Below, one piece after another: positions 23,001 through 33,360 of a stretch of 64,000 bases of DNA (position 1 is the stretch's first letter; every line of letters starts with the position of its first letter). Location: assembly GCA_000697665.1 (NCBI GenBank), contig KL197712.1, forward strand, positions 1,305,099 through 1,369,098. The letters are read 5' to 3'. The stretch comes from Jaapia argillacea MUCL 33604. Lineage: Eukaryota > Basidiomycota > Agaricomycetes > Jaapiales > Jaapiaceae. A model generated the notes under the pieces. It saw nothing but the letters and a program-made list of their open reading frames with translations, was not told the DNA's origin and made no database searches. A program made the position numbers and the translations under genes.

Positions 23001-23282
23001 AGGGTTCGAAGGTCAACGACCGCTCTGCACACACGTACAACGCAGACTCACTAATTGAACCACGGATCACTACACCCCACATCATCAACACACACCCAAC
23101 ACAACAAAGAGAGAAAGGACATACAACTCATGAATGATACTCTCGAAATTGATGACGGCAAACAACCTAGAAGCGATAGCAGCAGCAGAGATGAGAGCGA
23201 GAGCGACTATGCGAAGGAGAGAGGCAGTGTTTGTTATGAATGAAGGGGAGATGTCTTGGGGGAGGGAGTATGCGGCTGTCAT
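20011..23282 (-). CDS. stt3: STT3, catalytic subunit of oligosaccharyltransferase
   Basis: An ER membrane enzyme that transfers the lipid-linked glycan to Asn in N-X-S/T sequons. I start at ATG 23282 ([15 protein letters not shown]). In order I see: exon 1 with the first membrane helix ([21 protein letters not shown]), [56 protein letters not shown], the signature [14 protein letters not shown] near 20883-20910, [32 protein letters not shown], and a basic tail ending RRRAVVA. There are many short introns; the last one lies between ENWI and [10 protein letters not shown]. Two features are unusual: a long Gly/Ala/Ser-rich insertion with an Ala run in a loop, and strongly pyrimidine-rich introns on the coding strand, for example near 22030-22100 and 22320-22390. 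Confidence 0.93.
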
Positions 23283-24053
23283 GGCCGCTGGTGCTTGGCG
23301 TTGAGCCAGTCGCTGTGGAAGAGTGAAGGATTGTGCTGGCAAGGATGTGGGAGGTCTTGAAGGTGTAGACGTGTCACGCTAAAAATAGACTTACGCGACC
23401 TCTGCTTCCGTTGATCTCATTGGTCCACACTTCAACGATCCTACAAAGTACCCTACGCTGCTGGCAATACCACGACGCGCTCTCTCTGAAGCGTCGTCAG
23501 CACCACCCATTGCATCTTCTCCACAGTAGGGCACATGTCCTACACGAAGGCTGACCTACATCCTCCATCACCTATCGACGTCTTCACCTCCAATCACACA
23601 ATCCAGCCTCACAACCCAACCCTACGATTTGCTTGAACCTTCGCATCTGCCATTACCACCCATACCTATGTCCAAGACTCAGCTCTGGAACCGAACAGAG
23701 TTGTTATCGATTTCATCCTCAACTGGCTTGGCTTGCAATGGACCCCAGCAAATCCTAATCATCAGGGCCATAGACGCGTTCGCTACCTTCTACTAGGCAT
23801 TTCACTATGCCAGTTGCGCTTACTGTCTTGTGGTCGCTGTGATGCCAAGTTCTGCAACCGACGATCTATGAGAATAAAAGTCCTGGACTTCATGTTACCG
23901 GATGACTTCCGAGCCTGCACCGCCCGCTCAAGACGTAGGGGACATAAGTATGCGCGGTCAATCATCACGATATCAGTAAGCCCCCCTATACCCGCCTTTG
24001 TTCGAAATCGAAACTGATCCTTACTACAGTAGCATCACAACCAACTCACCGAA
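23283..24053. other. Spacer upstream of STT3 and TPR-7
   Basis: It holds the STT3 5' flank. From about 23430 it also holds repeat sequence shared with the 3' flanks of TPR-7 (25120-25330) and TPR-12 (33450-33600). This shows that intergenic DNA was copied together with the TPR genes. No gene seen. Confidence 0.5.
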
Positions 24054-25025
24054 ATGATCAAAGAACCCAGAATTGACGAAAATCCCCACCCCTCTCAAAT
24101 CCTTCTTCGTCCAACTCTTCCCCTCCCTCGTCGCCCATGCACATGTCAATCTCGCCTACTACCATCACAATCGCTTCAAACTCAAAGGAGATAAGAACGA
24201 CTTGGAGAGAGGGATAGTCTACGATCCCAAATCACTGGCATTCCGACCTCTAGGTCACCCGCATCATCACTCCTCCATCCTCGACCTCTCCCTCCTCTTC
24301 CACGCACGCAATCGATATCCTCGAAGCACTCTCCCTTAATCGTCAAGCATTAGCTCTCTGCCCAAAAGGCCACCCACACCGCGCCAGAGCTCTAAACTCC
24401 CTCTCCTACTCCCTCTTCACGTCCTACCGTCACTCCAATCCACACCCTCCCTCCAAGAAATCATCACCCACCCCAAAGAAGTTCTATCGCTCCGTCTTAC
24501 CACTATTCAGAACAAATATCGTGTACCAGCCCTCGATAACCTCGCCTGGCTCTATATGAAAACAGGCCGACGAGAAGATCGGAACAATCAATCAAATACA
24601 CTCGGGGTTGATCTCACACGCCAACTAAACCTCGGTCCATATTATACCAACCTCTATATACCTCGAAACCGGCCATCGGTACTCACACGACCCAAACGAT
24701 CTAGAATCATCGATCAACCTCGCGAGACTTGGGGGTGTCGTTGTTACCTACGGGTAGCTCTCGCCATGCTTGGGCTCTCACTGCTCTCGCTTTTGAATTG
24801 GAATCGCGAGGCGGTGAGGATGATTGGGAGGAAGGACTTGTGTTGTATCGGGAAGCGTTGCAGTGTTGCCCGTATAGGAACATCGATCATACGGAACGTC
24901 TGAGTACACTCGCTGGCGTGCTTAGAAGGAGATACGCACGTACGGGCCAGAGGGAAGATTTGGAGGAGGCTGAAAGGCTTGAGATGCATGCGGTTGCTAT
25001 CAGAGCTTCTGGTTTGGCTGGTTGA
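24054..25025 (+). pseudogene. TPR-only locus 7, heavily decayed
   Basis: The ATG (24054) and the family start are recognisable, but the coding sequence changes frame several times. Pieces in family order are a motif like LFPSLVAHAHVNLAYYHHNRF, then DLERGIVYDPKSLAFRPLGH. Further on come fragments of the middle repeats, and at the end REALQCCPYRNIDHTERL and DLEEAERLEMHAVAIRA. Several small deletions and insertions separate them, so no full protein can be made. Confidence 0.85.
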
Positions 25026-26251
25026 TTGGGGTGGTATTTGCTTCAGATTTGTATCCTTGTAATAACAGAGCTGATACCCTCTTTGCACCCATGCTCTTCC
25101 TTTCCTTTTGTTGGTAGTTTAACGCTGCTTGTCGATTGAAGATCCCATCCACTTGACATGGCAATACTACGACTCCCTCTCTCTTAAGTGTCCCCAGCAC
25201 CAAAATCCGTTGCATCTTCTCGACAGTCGGGCTAATGTCGTCATGACCTAGTCCGCAGCGACGACCTCCAAGCACGCAATCCACCCTCACAACCCTTGAA
25301 CCTTTGCATCCACTCCTACCACCCATGTCCAAGACTCAACTCTGTCACCCAACGGAGTTGCTATCGATTTCCTCACCAACCGGTTATGCTTGTAACGGAC
25401 GCCAACAAGTCCTAACCATAAGGACCACAGATGCGTTCGTTGTTTTCTCCATTCGGGAGAGTTGCTCGGCATCTTGAGGATGGACGAGCAGTATTCTCGA
25501 TCATGAGCTATCCTCTAACTTCTTTTCCATTTACCTCCATCTCGGGGTATAGAATCAACCCTCGAAAGTGATCAAGCTTCAAGATGTGAGCTGTATTGTC
25601 CACGGTCGTGTGGCGATCGCTGTTTGCTTTGAACGATCTTGAAACTCCCAAACAAGGGCCCTCGCGAATCCGTGGAAGTCAGTCGTCGAAGGCCTCAGGG
25701 CCGGATGCATCTGTGTCACGGTGTCAACATCGGATTCAGATGATTGAAAATGTAAGTATACGTATGCTTTGTTAGCCCCTTTCAGCGCAACGCGGTTAGC
25801 CCACGACATATCTTCACCTCACTGCAAACCTCGACTCATAAATTCACTCCACTAAGTAGGTGGAGTTGCTTCCTTGGTCCCTGACGACTGCTCTGTGATA
25901 TACATAGTAAAACGGGCCGGATTTTAATACGGTACCAGATGGCATCAATCGGGGACCGCACTGCTTACTCCTCCCTACCTCAGCCCTGCATCACCAACAA
26001 TCGATCTATGAGAGCAAAAAGCCCCGGGTAGTGTAACCTCATGGTACCGAATGACTTCGGAGTCTGCACCGCCCGCCCAAGACGAGTCATATAGACTCAT
26101 CCACGCGAGATATGTATGTACACCTCTTCGATTGTATTCTAAGCTCAGTCACCCACCCCACCATCGACCTCAGTAAGTCTGCTCTCTACTTGCTTTGGGT
26201 TGAAGTCGAAACTCATCGCTTCTGCAGCATCGTTCCAACCAATCCACCGAA
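25026..26251. other. Spacer between TPR-7 and TPR-8 with duplicated flank
   Basis: The block at about 25670-25810 and the segments to about 26170 recur at about 29180-29640 upstream of TPR-11, for example CGCAACGCGGTTAGCCCACG. A conserved 5'-UTR intron of TPR-8 lies at 26173-26227 (GTAAGT to TCTGCAG). No gene seen. Confidence 0.5.
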
Positions 26252-27262
26252 ATGTCCAAGGAAGCCACGTTATCGAGCATGGACAAAAAAGGCCACTACG
26301 TCGCGTCCACCCCCGACAAACCCCTCCTCGATCGACTCTGCCCCTCCCTTCTTGCTCGTGTATACACCGATTTCGCTTCCTATCATTACAGTCGTTTCAA
26401 ACGCAAAGGAGATAAGAACGATATGGAGAAGGGGGTAGATTATGATCGCAAAGCGCTCGCACTCCGACCAATAGGTCATTCCCATCGCCACGACTCCCTC
26501 CTAAACCTCACCATCCTCCTTCGCGCACGATTCGAGCGATGGAGTGTGGTAGACGATTTGCGAGAGGTCATCCTCCTAAATCGCGAAGCACTCGCTCTAT
26601 GCCCAAAGGGACATCCATCCCACACCAGAGCTGTCAACAGCCTCTTCCACTCCATCTTCATGTCGCACCGTCACTCCGGTACGATGCACGATCTAGAGGA
26701 AGCCATCAGACACGCCAAAGATGCTCTCGCTCTCAGTCCTATCGGAAACCGACATCGTATATCATCCCTCAGCAACCTAGCCGTCTCACTCTCCTGGCTC
26801 TATTTAAAAACCGGCCAGCGAGAAGACTTGGAACAATCAATCAAATACACTCGAGAAATAATCTCACTCCGAAAAACCAACCTCGGTCCACATTATACCA
26901 ACCTCGCCATTGTCCTCCAATTCCGACATTCTTACTCGCAAGATCCTAAGGATCTAGAAGAGACTATCAAGTTCGCAAAATTGGGGGTTTCGCTACCGCC
27001 GCGCCGCGATTCAACTCTCACTGCTCTAGCTATCGGACTTGAATCACGAGGCGGCGAGGATGACCTGGAAGAGTCGATCGTTCTGTATCGCGAAGCCTTG
27101 CAGCTTTGTCCTTATGGGCATATCGATCATACCCTCCGTCTGAGCACACTCGCTGGTGCGCTGAGAAGGAGATACGCACGAACGGGCCAGAGGGAAGATT
27201 TGGAGGAGGCAGAGATGTTTGAGAGGCATTCGATTGCTATCAAAGCTTTTGGTTCGACTTAG
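26252..27262 (+). CDS. TPR-only protein, locus 8
   Basis: An intact 336-residue frame starting MSKEATLSSMDKKGHYVAST. It has the family motif DRLCPSLLARVY, a basic linker (RFKRKGDKNDMEKG), six TPR units and the closing helix DLEEAEMFERHSIAIKAFG. The fifth repeat is 37 residues, because it lost four more residues at SLPPRRDSTLTAL; TPR-11 shares this change, so the two are sisters. The leader intron at 26173-26227, with acceptor CTGCAG just before CATCGTTCC, is shared with TPR-11, 12 and 14. Function unknown; presumably a protein-binding scaffold. Confidence 0.85.
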   Translation: MSKEATLSSMDKKGHYVASTPDKPLLDRLCPSLLARVYTDFASYHYSRFKRKGDKNDMEKGVDYDRKALALRPIGHSHRHDSLLNLTILLRARFERWSVVDDLREVILLNREALALCPKGHPSHTRAVNSLFHSIFMSHRHSGTMHDLEEAIRHAKDALALSPIGNRHRISSLSNLAVSLSWLYLKTGQREDLEQSIKYTREIISLRKTNLGPHYTNLAIVLQFRHSYSQDPKDLEETIKFAKLGVSLPPRRDSTLTALAIGLESRGGEDDLEESIVLYREALQLCPYGHIDHTLRLSTLAGALRRRYARTGQREDLEEAEMFERHSIAIKAFGST

Positions 27263-27799
27263 AGCTGGTAGTGGCAGCCTGCGTCCCTAACCTACCCCTC
27301 TTTGTACCCCACGCTCGTCCTTCCCTTCATAGCTCGTTATTCGTATGCCTGCTAAGCACGTCGTTTGCAAAACTTCTTCATCAGTATGAGGGGCCACGGA
27401 TACCAGTCGCCACTCTGCAGAGCTCTTCAAAGAACGCTGCTCGCATTTAGATTCTGCGTAGGAGAGACGGCGAAACAAGTCTACCGACACACAAATACAA
27501 ACTCCTCCTCACCTGAACCTCTATTCATTTCACTCTACTGCTAGTACTGGGTGGGGTTGCTATCTCTCGGTCCCTGCTGATCTATCATGGTGCCGGATGC
27601 CGCTGAGACTGCATTGCCAGCATAAACGTCTTATAAGGCCTAAGGACTCATATACGGAGCTTGTACGGGATATATGCACAGCTCTTCGATTGAGGTGAAA
27701 TCAATCGTCCAACCACCCACCACGACTCGTCATAAATCCTGCCTTGGTTGAAGTGGAAATTCATCGCTGCTGCAGCATCGTTCCAACTAATCCACCGAA
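27263..27799. other. Spacer and promoter region of TPR-9
   Basis: It contains a GATATATGCA box near 27669 followed by the shared inverted-repeat promoter block. I see nothing else. Confidence 0.5.
27687..27707 (+). promoter_or_regulatory. Shared promoter block with inverted repeat (TPR-9 copy)
   Basis: CGATTG, nine bases, CAATCG; preceded by ATATGCACAGCTCTT. The same arrangement occurs upstream of TPR-12 and TPR-14. Confidence 0.5.
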
Positions 27800-28832
27800 A
27801 TGACCAAAGAAGCCTGCCAGGATATCGAGCATGGATGAAAAAGGCCACTTCGTAGCGCCCACCCCCCACCAATCCCTCCTCGCGAAACTCTGCCCTTCCC
27901 TTCTCGCTCGCGCATACACCTATTTCGCTTCCTATCACTACAATCGCTTCAGACGCAAAGGAGATAAGACCGACTTGGAGAGGGGGATAGAGTATGATTG
28001 GAAAGCACTCGCACTTCGAACCATAGGTCATCACTCCCATCGCTACTCCTCCCTCCTCAACTTGGCCATTGTCATTCGGGCACGATTCTATCAATGGAAT
28101 GTAGTAGAAGACGACTTGCGAGAGGTCATTCTCCTTAATCGAGAAGCCCTCGCTCTATGTCCAAAGGGTCATCCATCCCACGTCAAAGCTCTCAACGGCC
28201 TCTCCCACTCCCTCTTCATGTCGTACCGGAGTGACCGTACTATGCGCGATCTGGAAGAGGTCATCAGATATGTCAGAGACGCCCTCGCGCGCAGTCCAAT
28301 CAAAAGCAGTCGTCGCGTATCATCATCCCTCGTCGGACAACCTCGCCGTTTCACTCTTCTGGCTCTACTTGAAAACCCATCAACGGTCCGACTTTGAGAA
28401 TTCCATCAAACAACATTAGGGGATTAATCTCACTCCGAAACCGTCTCGGTCCACACTATACCGACCTCTCCATTTACTTTCGAAAAACACCATCGTTATT
28501 CCAAAGAACCTAACGATCTCGAGGATTCTATCAAGCTCGCGAAATTGGGGGTTTCGCTACTCCCCATCGGCAGTCCCCGCCGAGCTTTGGCTCTCGCCGC
28601 TCTTGCCATTGGACTCGAATCACGAGGTGGCGAGGATGATCTAGAGGAATCCGTCGCTCTGTATCGTGAAGCCTTGCAGCTTTGCCCGTACGGTGATGTC
28701 GATCATGCCCTACATCTGAGCACACTCGCTGGTGCACTTGGAAGGAGATATGCACGAACCGCCCAGCTGGAAGATTTGGAGGAGGCAGAGAAGTTTGAGA
28801 GACGTGCGGTTGCTATTAAAGCTGTTAGCTAG
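27800..28832 (+). pseudogene. TPR-only locus 9, frameshifted
   Basis: The usual ATG (27800) is followed by a 4-base insertion that throws the first codons out of frame. A later ATG at 27831 (MDEKGHFVAPTP) restores the family frame through the first three repeats. Around 28315-28335 small changes shift the frame (RVSSSLVGQPRRF), and a stop follows at 28395-28397. Further breaks occur near 28410-28540. The last two units, starting GVSLLPIGSPRRALAL, are again clean to the stop at 28832. The promoter block is intact, so a truncated product of about 188 residues is possible. Confidence 0.85.
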
Positions 28833-29055
28833 GGCGCTTGGGGTTACCGATGGGTCGGAGGTCCAGCGTTTTTGGTACGCTCTGACGCTCTCTCCAAGGC
28901 CTCTTCGTTTCCTGACATCTCGAAGTGATGTTAAAAGTGCCAAGCTCTAATGGTGAATCCAGACGCGAGAAGGGACGGACAAAATCTGGCGAGTGTGGAT
29001 TTAGTTTGTTGTGGGCGGTGGACGAGACGAAGTGAGCCTTTTCAGGGGCCATCAT
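28833..29055 (-). pseudogene. TPR-only locus 10, N-terminal fragment on the opposite strand
   Basis: Reading the minus strand from ATG 29055 gives APEKAHFVSSTAHNK, then a frameshifted version of the LARFCPSLLA region, and finally LDLRPIGNPKRP from the first repeat. It then meets the 3' end of TPR-9 at 28832 directly. Its upstream sequence (29056-29170) resembles that of the minus-strand TPR-13, including GACTCACCAATGTCGTGG. Confidence 0.7.
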
Positions 29056-29712
29056 GATGTTTGATAAGTATCTTACTACATGCTTATGTCGTTACAGAAT
29101 GGTACCCAAGGATGAGCTCCTTGTACTCAGCTGAAGGCGTACATGCGGTAGACTCACCAATGTCGTGGTGGTTTAGGCAAAGGATCCAGGGCTGGATGCA
29201 TCTGTGCCACGGTGTCAACACCCAGTTCGGATGATTTCAGCGCAACGCGGTTAGCCCACGACATCTCAAGCTCTCCACCAGCAAACCTCTACTCATTTCA
29301 CTCTGCTATGTGGAGTCGCTTCCTTGCTCCCTGGCGACGGCGCCCACTGGGTCCCAGACAGACACTGCTCTATGATATACATAGTAAAAAGGGCCGGATT
29401 CTAGCGCGGTACCGGATGGCTTTCAGTCAATCGGAGACTGCACTGCTTACTCTTCCTTACCCCAAGCCCAGCATCGCCAACAATCGATCTTTGGGAATTA
29501 GTAGCGTAACTTCATGATACCGCGTGCCAGCCAGTGATCTCCGAGCCTGCACTGCCCACTCAAGATTACTTATATAGACTCATACATGCGAGATGTCCGT
29601 GTACACCTCCTCCATTGTACCCAAGGGACCTCAGTAAGTCTGCTCTCTACTTGCTTTGGGTTGAAGCCGAAACTCATCGCTGCTGCAGCATCGTTCGAAC
29701 TAATCCACCGAA
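29056..29712. other. Spacer between TPR-10 and TPR-11
   Basis: It holds the second copy of the duplicated flank described for 25026-26251, and the TPR-11 leader with a UTR intron (GTAAGTCTGCTCTC to GCTGCAG, about 29634-29690). No gene seen. Confidence 0.5.
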
Positions 29713-30740
29713 ATGTCCAAAGAAGCCAGGATATCGAGCATGGATGAAAAAAGCCACTTCGTCGCGCCCACCCCCGACAAACCCCCCTCGTTCGACTCTG
29801 CCCCTCCCTTCTTGCTCGTGCATACACCAATTTCGCTTCCTATCATTGCAAGCGCTATAAATGCAAAGGAGATAAGAACGATTTGGAGAAGGGGGTAGAG
29901 TATGATCGCAAAGCGCTCGCACTCCGACCAATAGGTCATTCCCATCGCCACAACTCCCTCCTACACCTCTCCAACTTCCTTCGCGCACGATTCGAACTAT
30001 GGAGTGTAGTCGACGATTCAAAAGAAGCACTCCTCCTTAGTCGCGAAGCACTCGCTCTATGCCCTAAAGGCCATCCATCCCATCCAAGAGCTCTCAACAG
30101 TCTCTCCTACTCCACCTTCTTATCATACCGACACTCTGATTCTGCATCCGACCTGGAGGAATCGGCCAGACACGCCAAAGACGCGCTAGCTCTCAGTCCT
30201 ATCGGATCCCGTTCTCGTATATCATCCCTCGACAACCTAGTCGTCTCACTCTCCTGGCTATATATGAAAACGGGCCAGCGAGAAGACTTGGAACAATCAA
30301 TCAAATACAATCGAGAAATAATCTCACTGGAAAAAACCAACCTCGGTCCACATTATACCAAACTTGCCCTTGTCCTCAAACTCCGACATTCTTACTCGCA
30401 AGACCCTAAGGATCTAGAAGAGTCTATCAAGTTTGCGAAATTGGGCGTTTCGTTACCCCCTCGCCACGCTTCGACTCTCGCTGCTCTAGCTGTCGGACTT
30501 GAAATAAGAGGGAGCGAAGATGAACTGGACGAATCGATCGTTCTGTATCGCGAAGCCTTGCAGCTTTGCCCGTATGGTCACATCGATCACACCCTACATC
30601 TGAGAATCCTCGCCGGTGCGCTTAGAAGGAGATACGCACGGACGGGCCAGAGAGAAGATTTGGAGGAGGCTGAGAAGTTGGAGAGACATTCGGTTGCTAT
30701 CAAAGCCGGGTGTATGACGGTTCATTTGCACAAATATTAG
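29713..30740 (+). pseudogene. TPR-only locus 11, one-base frameshift and transposon at its 3' end
   Basis: The start MSKEARISSMDEKSHFVAPT is normal. Compared with TPR-8, one base is missing around 29788-29795 (in AAACCCCCCTCG), so the frame leaves the family sequence and stops at 29896-29898. Downstream the family frame is open from about 29800 to the end and encodes all six repeats, with the same 37-residue fifth repeat as TPR-8. The last codons are replaced: the family ending AIKAFGSTG becomes AIKAGCMTVHLHKY, because a transposable element inserted there and supplies the stop. The frameshift could also be an assembly error at a C homopolymer. Confidence 0.8.
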
Positions 30741-31832
30741 TTTCCGCGCCCCGCGTAATAAATCCCGCGCGCGCTGTACAAACCCAACCGCGCTGTTTCC
30801 GATACACCAGAAATTCTTGAAGTCTCCATCCTAGGAGACCCTGCTGACCCTTTGAGAGGCCCATTTACGCCGATAATCTGTCTTAAACTCAAAATAAATA
30901 TATGTTTTATGGCTCGTATGTATTTTCGAACGGACGGCTTCTTTCGGGAATTGCCGACTTTCCAAAAGTGGCAATTTCATGTCTATCTTCGGAAGTTGAG
31001 TTCATGACCGAATTCTCACGACCTCATTTCTCGTTCGCCTCTATCGTCTGCACGTCGATGCTCATCCCTGCTTGTGTACCAGCCCCTCATCAATTTCATC
31101 TCTTATGATTTGACTATTTCCCTTTGGTTTTCCTGATATGACAAACACTCATTCTCGTCGCCCTCTGGGTCCAGGTCCTGTACGGACTCTGGAGCATGTT
31201 TGTTCAGAAGGAGTCGAAATGGCAGGAGGGGCTCGAGATTTGTATTGGTATCACTCAACCAACCTGGTATGTCCTATTTTGTCCTTTTCATAGAATCCTA
31301 TCTCCTGCTAGCCCACTCTCCCTAGCTCCAGGAAGCCCAGAACACCACTCCCCCACTCCCATCCTCCCCCTCCCCTACCATGCTCTCCTTCCTTCCTCTC
31401 CCCTACTCTCCCCTTCCTTCTCCCCACTCTCCTTCTCCCCATCCTCCTCCCTCCCCACCCCTGCTCCCCTGGCTCCTCCCTCCTTATCCCCATCCCTCCT
31501 CATCCTCCTCATCCTCATCCTCCTCCTCCCTCCTCATCTTCATCCTCCTCCATCCCATCCCCATAATCCTCCCCATTCCATTTCAATATGTAGCATATTG
31601 TAATAGATATCATATTATACTCAATTCCGAGCTTATACAATATCTATTTAATTCAAATTCAAGACAGATTATCGGCATAAATGGGCCTCTCAAAGGGTCA
31701 GTAGGGTCTCCAAGGATGGAGACTTCAAGAATTTCTGGTGTATCGGAAACAGCGCGGCTAGGTTCGTACAGCGCGCGCGGGATTTATTACGCGGGGCGCG
31801 GAAACTAATATTTGTGCAAATGAACCGTCATA
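30713..31832. mobile_element. Long-TIR DNA element without transposase
   Basis: The terminal inverted repeats are about 185 bp: the left end TATGACGGTTCATTTGCAC matches the complement of the right end, and similarity continues to about 30900 and from about 31640. A 6-bp direct repeat CGGGTG flanks it (30707-30712 and 31833-31838). The interior is mainly non-coding and includes a pyrimidine-rich stretch at about 31310-31575. It carries no recognisable transposase and is 1120 bp long. Superfamily uncertain. Confidence 0.85.
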
Positions 31833-32331
31833 CGGGTGAACTTGAGATTGTTTTGTGTTTTGGAATAAGGGAGTTTTGATGTACTCGACTGAACGTCCCA
31901 TCTGTATACCCCGTACTCGCTCTTCCGGTTAGCCCAGTGACGACACTGCACATGTAAACATCTCTTCACCCCACTTCAAACCTGTATTTGATTCATTCTC
32001 TTGGTCCCTGGCGACGGCGCAAATCCACCGATCTGTGACTATGTATATAAGAAGCATAAGAAGTCCCAGGTAGCGTAACTTCATGGGACCGGATGACATC
32101 CGGGCCCGCACTTCTAAACGACTCATAAGTATATATTCGTGCGGATTCGTGCAGGGGGGCTTACACGAGGTATATATACAGCTCTTCGATTGCAGCGAAA
32201 TCAATCGTCCCCCCATCCACCACGACTGTGCCAGTGAGTCTGTTCTCTGCCTGCCTTCGGTTGAATTGGAAACTCATCCCTGCGGCTCAGCTGCTGCAGT
32301 GCTACAGCATAGATCCAACTAATTCGCCAAA
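31833..32331. other. Promoter region of TPR-12
   Basis: It holds a TATATATA-type box near 32171, the shared inverted-repeat block and a 5'-UTR intron (about 32234-32299). No gene seen. Confidence 0.5.
32187..32207 (+). promoter_or_regulatory. Shared promoter block with inverted repeat (TPR-12 copy)
   Basis: CGATTG, nine bases, CAATCG, directly after TATATACAGCTCTT. It sits 125 bases before the ATG, with a leader intron in between. Confidence 0.5.
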
Positions 32332-33360
32332 ATGTCCAAAGAAGCCAAGGTATCGAGCATGGATGAAAAAGGCCACTTCATCGCACCCACCCCCCACAAA
32401 TCCCTCCTCGCTCGACTCTGCCCCTCCTTTCTCGCTCATACATACGCCTGTCGATCTTGCTACCATTACAATCGCTACAACCGCAAAGGAGACAAGAACG
32501 ATGTGGAGAAAGGGATAGAGTGTGATCGCAAAGCACTCGCACTTCGACCCATAGGTCACCCCCAACGCTACGACTCCCTCCTGAGCTTGGCGCTTCACGT
32601 TCGAGCACGCTTCGAACGATGGAGTGTAGTAGACGATTTACGAGAGCTCATTCTCCTTAATTGTGAGGCACTAGTTCTATGTCCAAAGGGTCATCCATGC
32701 CACGCCACAGCTCTCAACCGCCTCTCCTACTCCCTCTCTGTGTCATACCGTCACTCCCGTATGATGCACGATCTGGAAGAGGTCATCAGACATGCCAGAG
32801 ACGCCCTCGCGCTCAGTCCAATCAAAAGCCGAAATCACATAGAATCCCTCAACAGACTCGCCGTCTCACTCTCCTGGCTGTACTTGAATACCCACCAGCG
32901 GGATGACTTGGAACAGTCCATCAAATATACTCGGGAGTTGATCTCACTAAGTAGTAAGACCGACCGAAGTCCACACTATACCAACCTCGGCATTTACCTC
33001 GAACTCCGCCATCGCTACTCGAAGGACGTGAACGATCTCGAGGAGTCGATCAAGCTCTCGAGATTGGGGTTTTCGTTACTTCCCCTCGGTAGTCCTCGTC
33101 GTTCTGCAAATCTCACCGCTATCGCCATTGGGCTTGAATCGCGAGGCGGCGAGGATGATCTGGGGGAATCGATCGCTCTGTACCGCGAAGCTCTTCAGCG
33201 TTGCCCGTACGGTCATATCGATCACACACAACGTCTGAGCACCCTCGCCGGTGCGCCCAGAAGGAGATACGCACGAACCGGCCAGAAGGAAGATTTAGAG
33301 GAGGCTGAGAAGTTTGAGAGGCATGCGGTTGCTATCAGACCTTTTGGTTCGACTGGTTGA
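32332..33360 (+). CDS. TPR-only protein, locus 12
   Basis: An intact 342-residue frame, start MSKEAKVSSMDEKGHFIAPT. It has the family motif ARLCPSFLAHTY, six TPR units and the closing helix DLEEAEKFERHAVAIRPFG. The fourth repeat carries a small insertion (LSSKTDRSPHYTN). The product is close to TPR-14. It has the shared inverted-repeat promoter block and leader intron. Binding scaffold of unknown partner. Confidence 0.85.
   Translation: MSKEAKVSSMDEKGHFIAPTPHKSLLARLCPSFLAHTYACRSCYHYNRYNRKGDKNDVEKGIECDRKALALRPIGHPQRYDSLLSLALHVRARFERWSVVDDLRELILLNCEALVLCPKGHPCHATALNRLSYSLSVSYRHSRMMHDLEEVIRHARDALALSPIKSRNHIESLNRLAVSLSWLYLNTHQRDDLEQSIKYTRELISLSSKTDRSPHYTNLGIYLELRHRYSKDVNDLEESIKLSRLGFSLLPLGSPRRSANLTAIAIGLESRGGEDDLGESIALYREALQRCPYGHIDHTQRLSTLAGAPRRRYARTGQKEDLEEAEKFERHAVAIRPFGSTG

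Larger units (their letters stand above)
15890..23300. repeat. Segmental duplication, copy 2 (membrane protein B + full STT3)
   Basis: This unit is homologous to 12470-15889. It is the complete version: STT3 is whole, and the only additions are the nested inverted-repeat elements at 16252-17699. The junction at about 15889/15890 joins STT3 exon 1 sequence to the upstream flank of the membrane protein unit. Confidence 0.8.

Noticed and set aside
20776-23243. Plus-strand open frames across the STT3 gene
   Set aside because: They are antisense shadows of STT3 exons and purine-rich introns.
31196-31603. A 135-codon open frame in the long-TIR element
   Set aside because: Most of it is a Pro/Ser/Leu run from a simple pyrimidine-rich tract. 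It is not a transposase.
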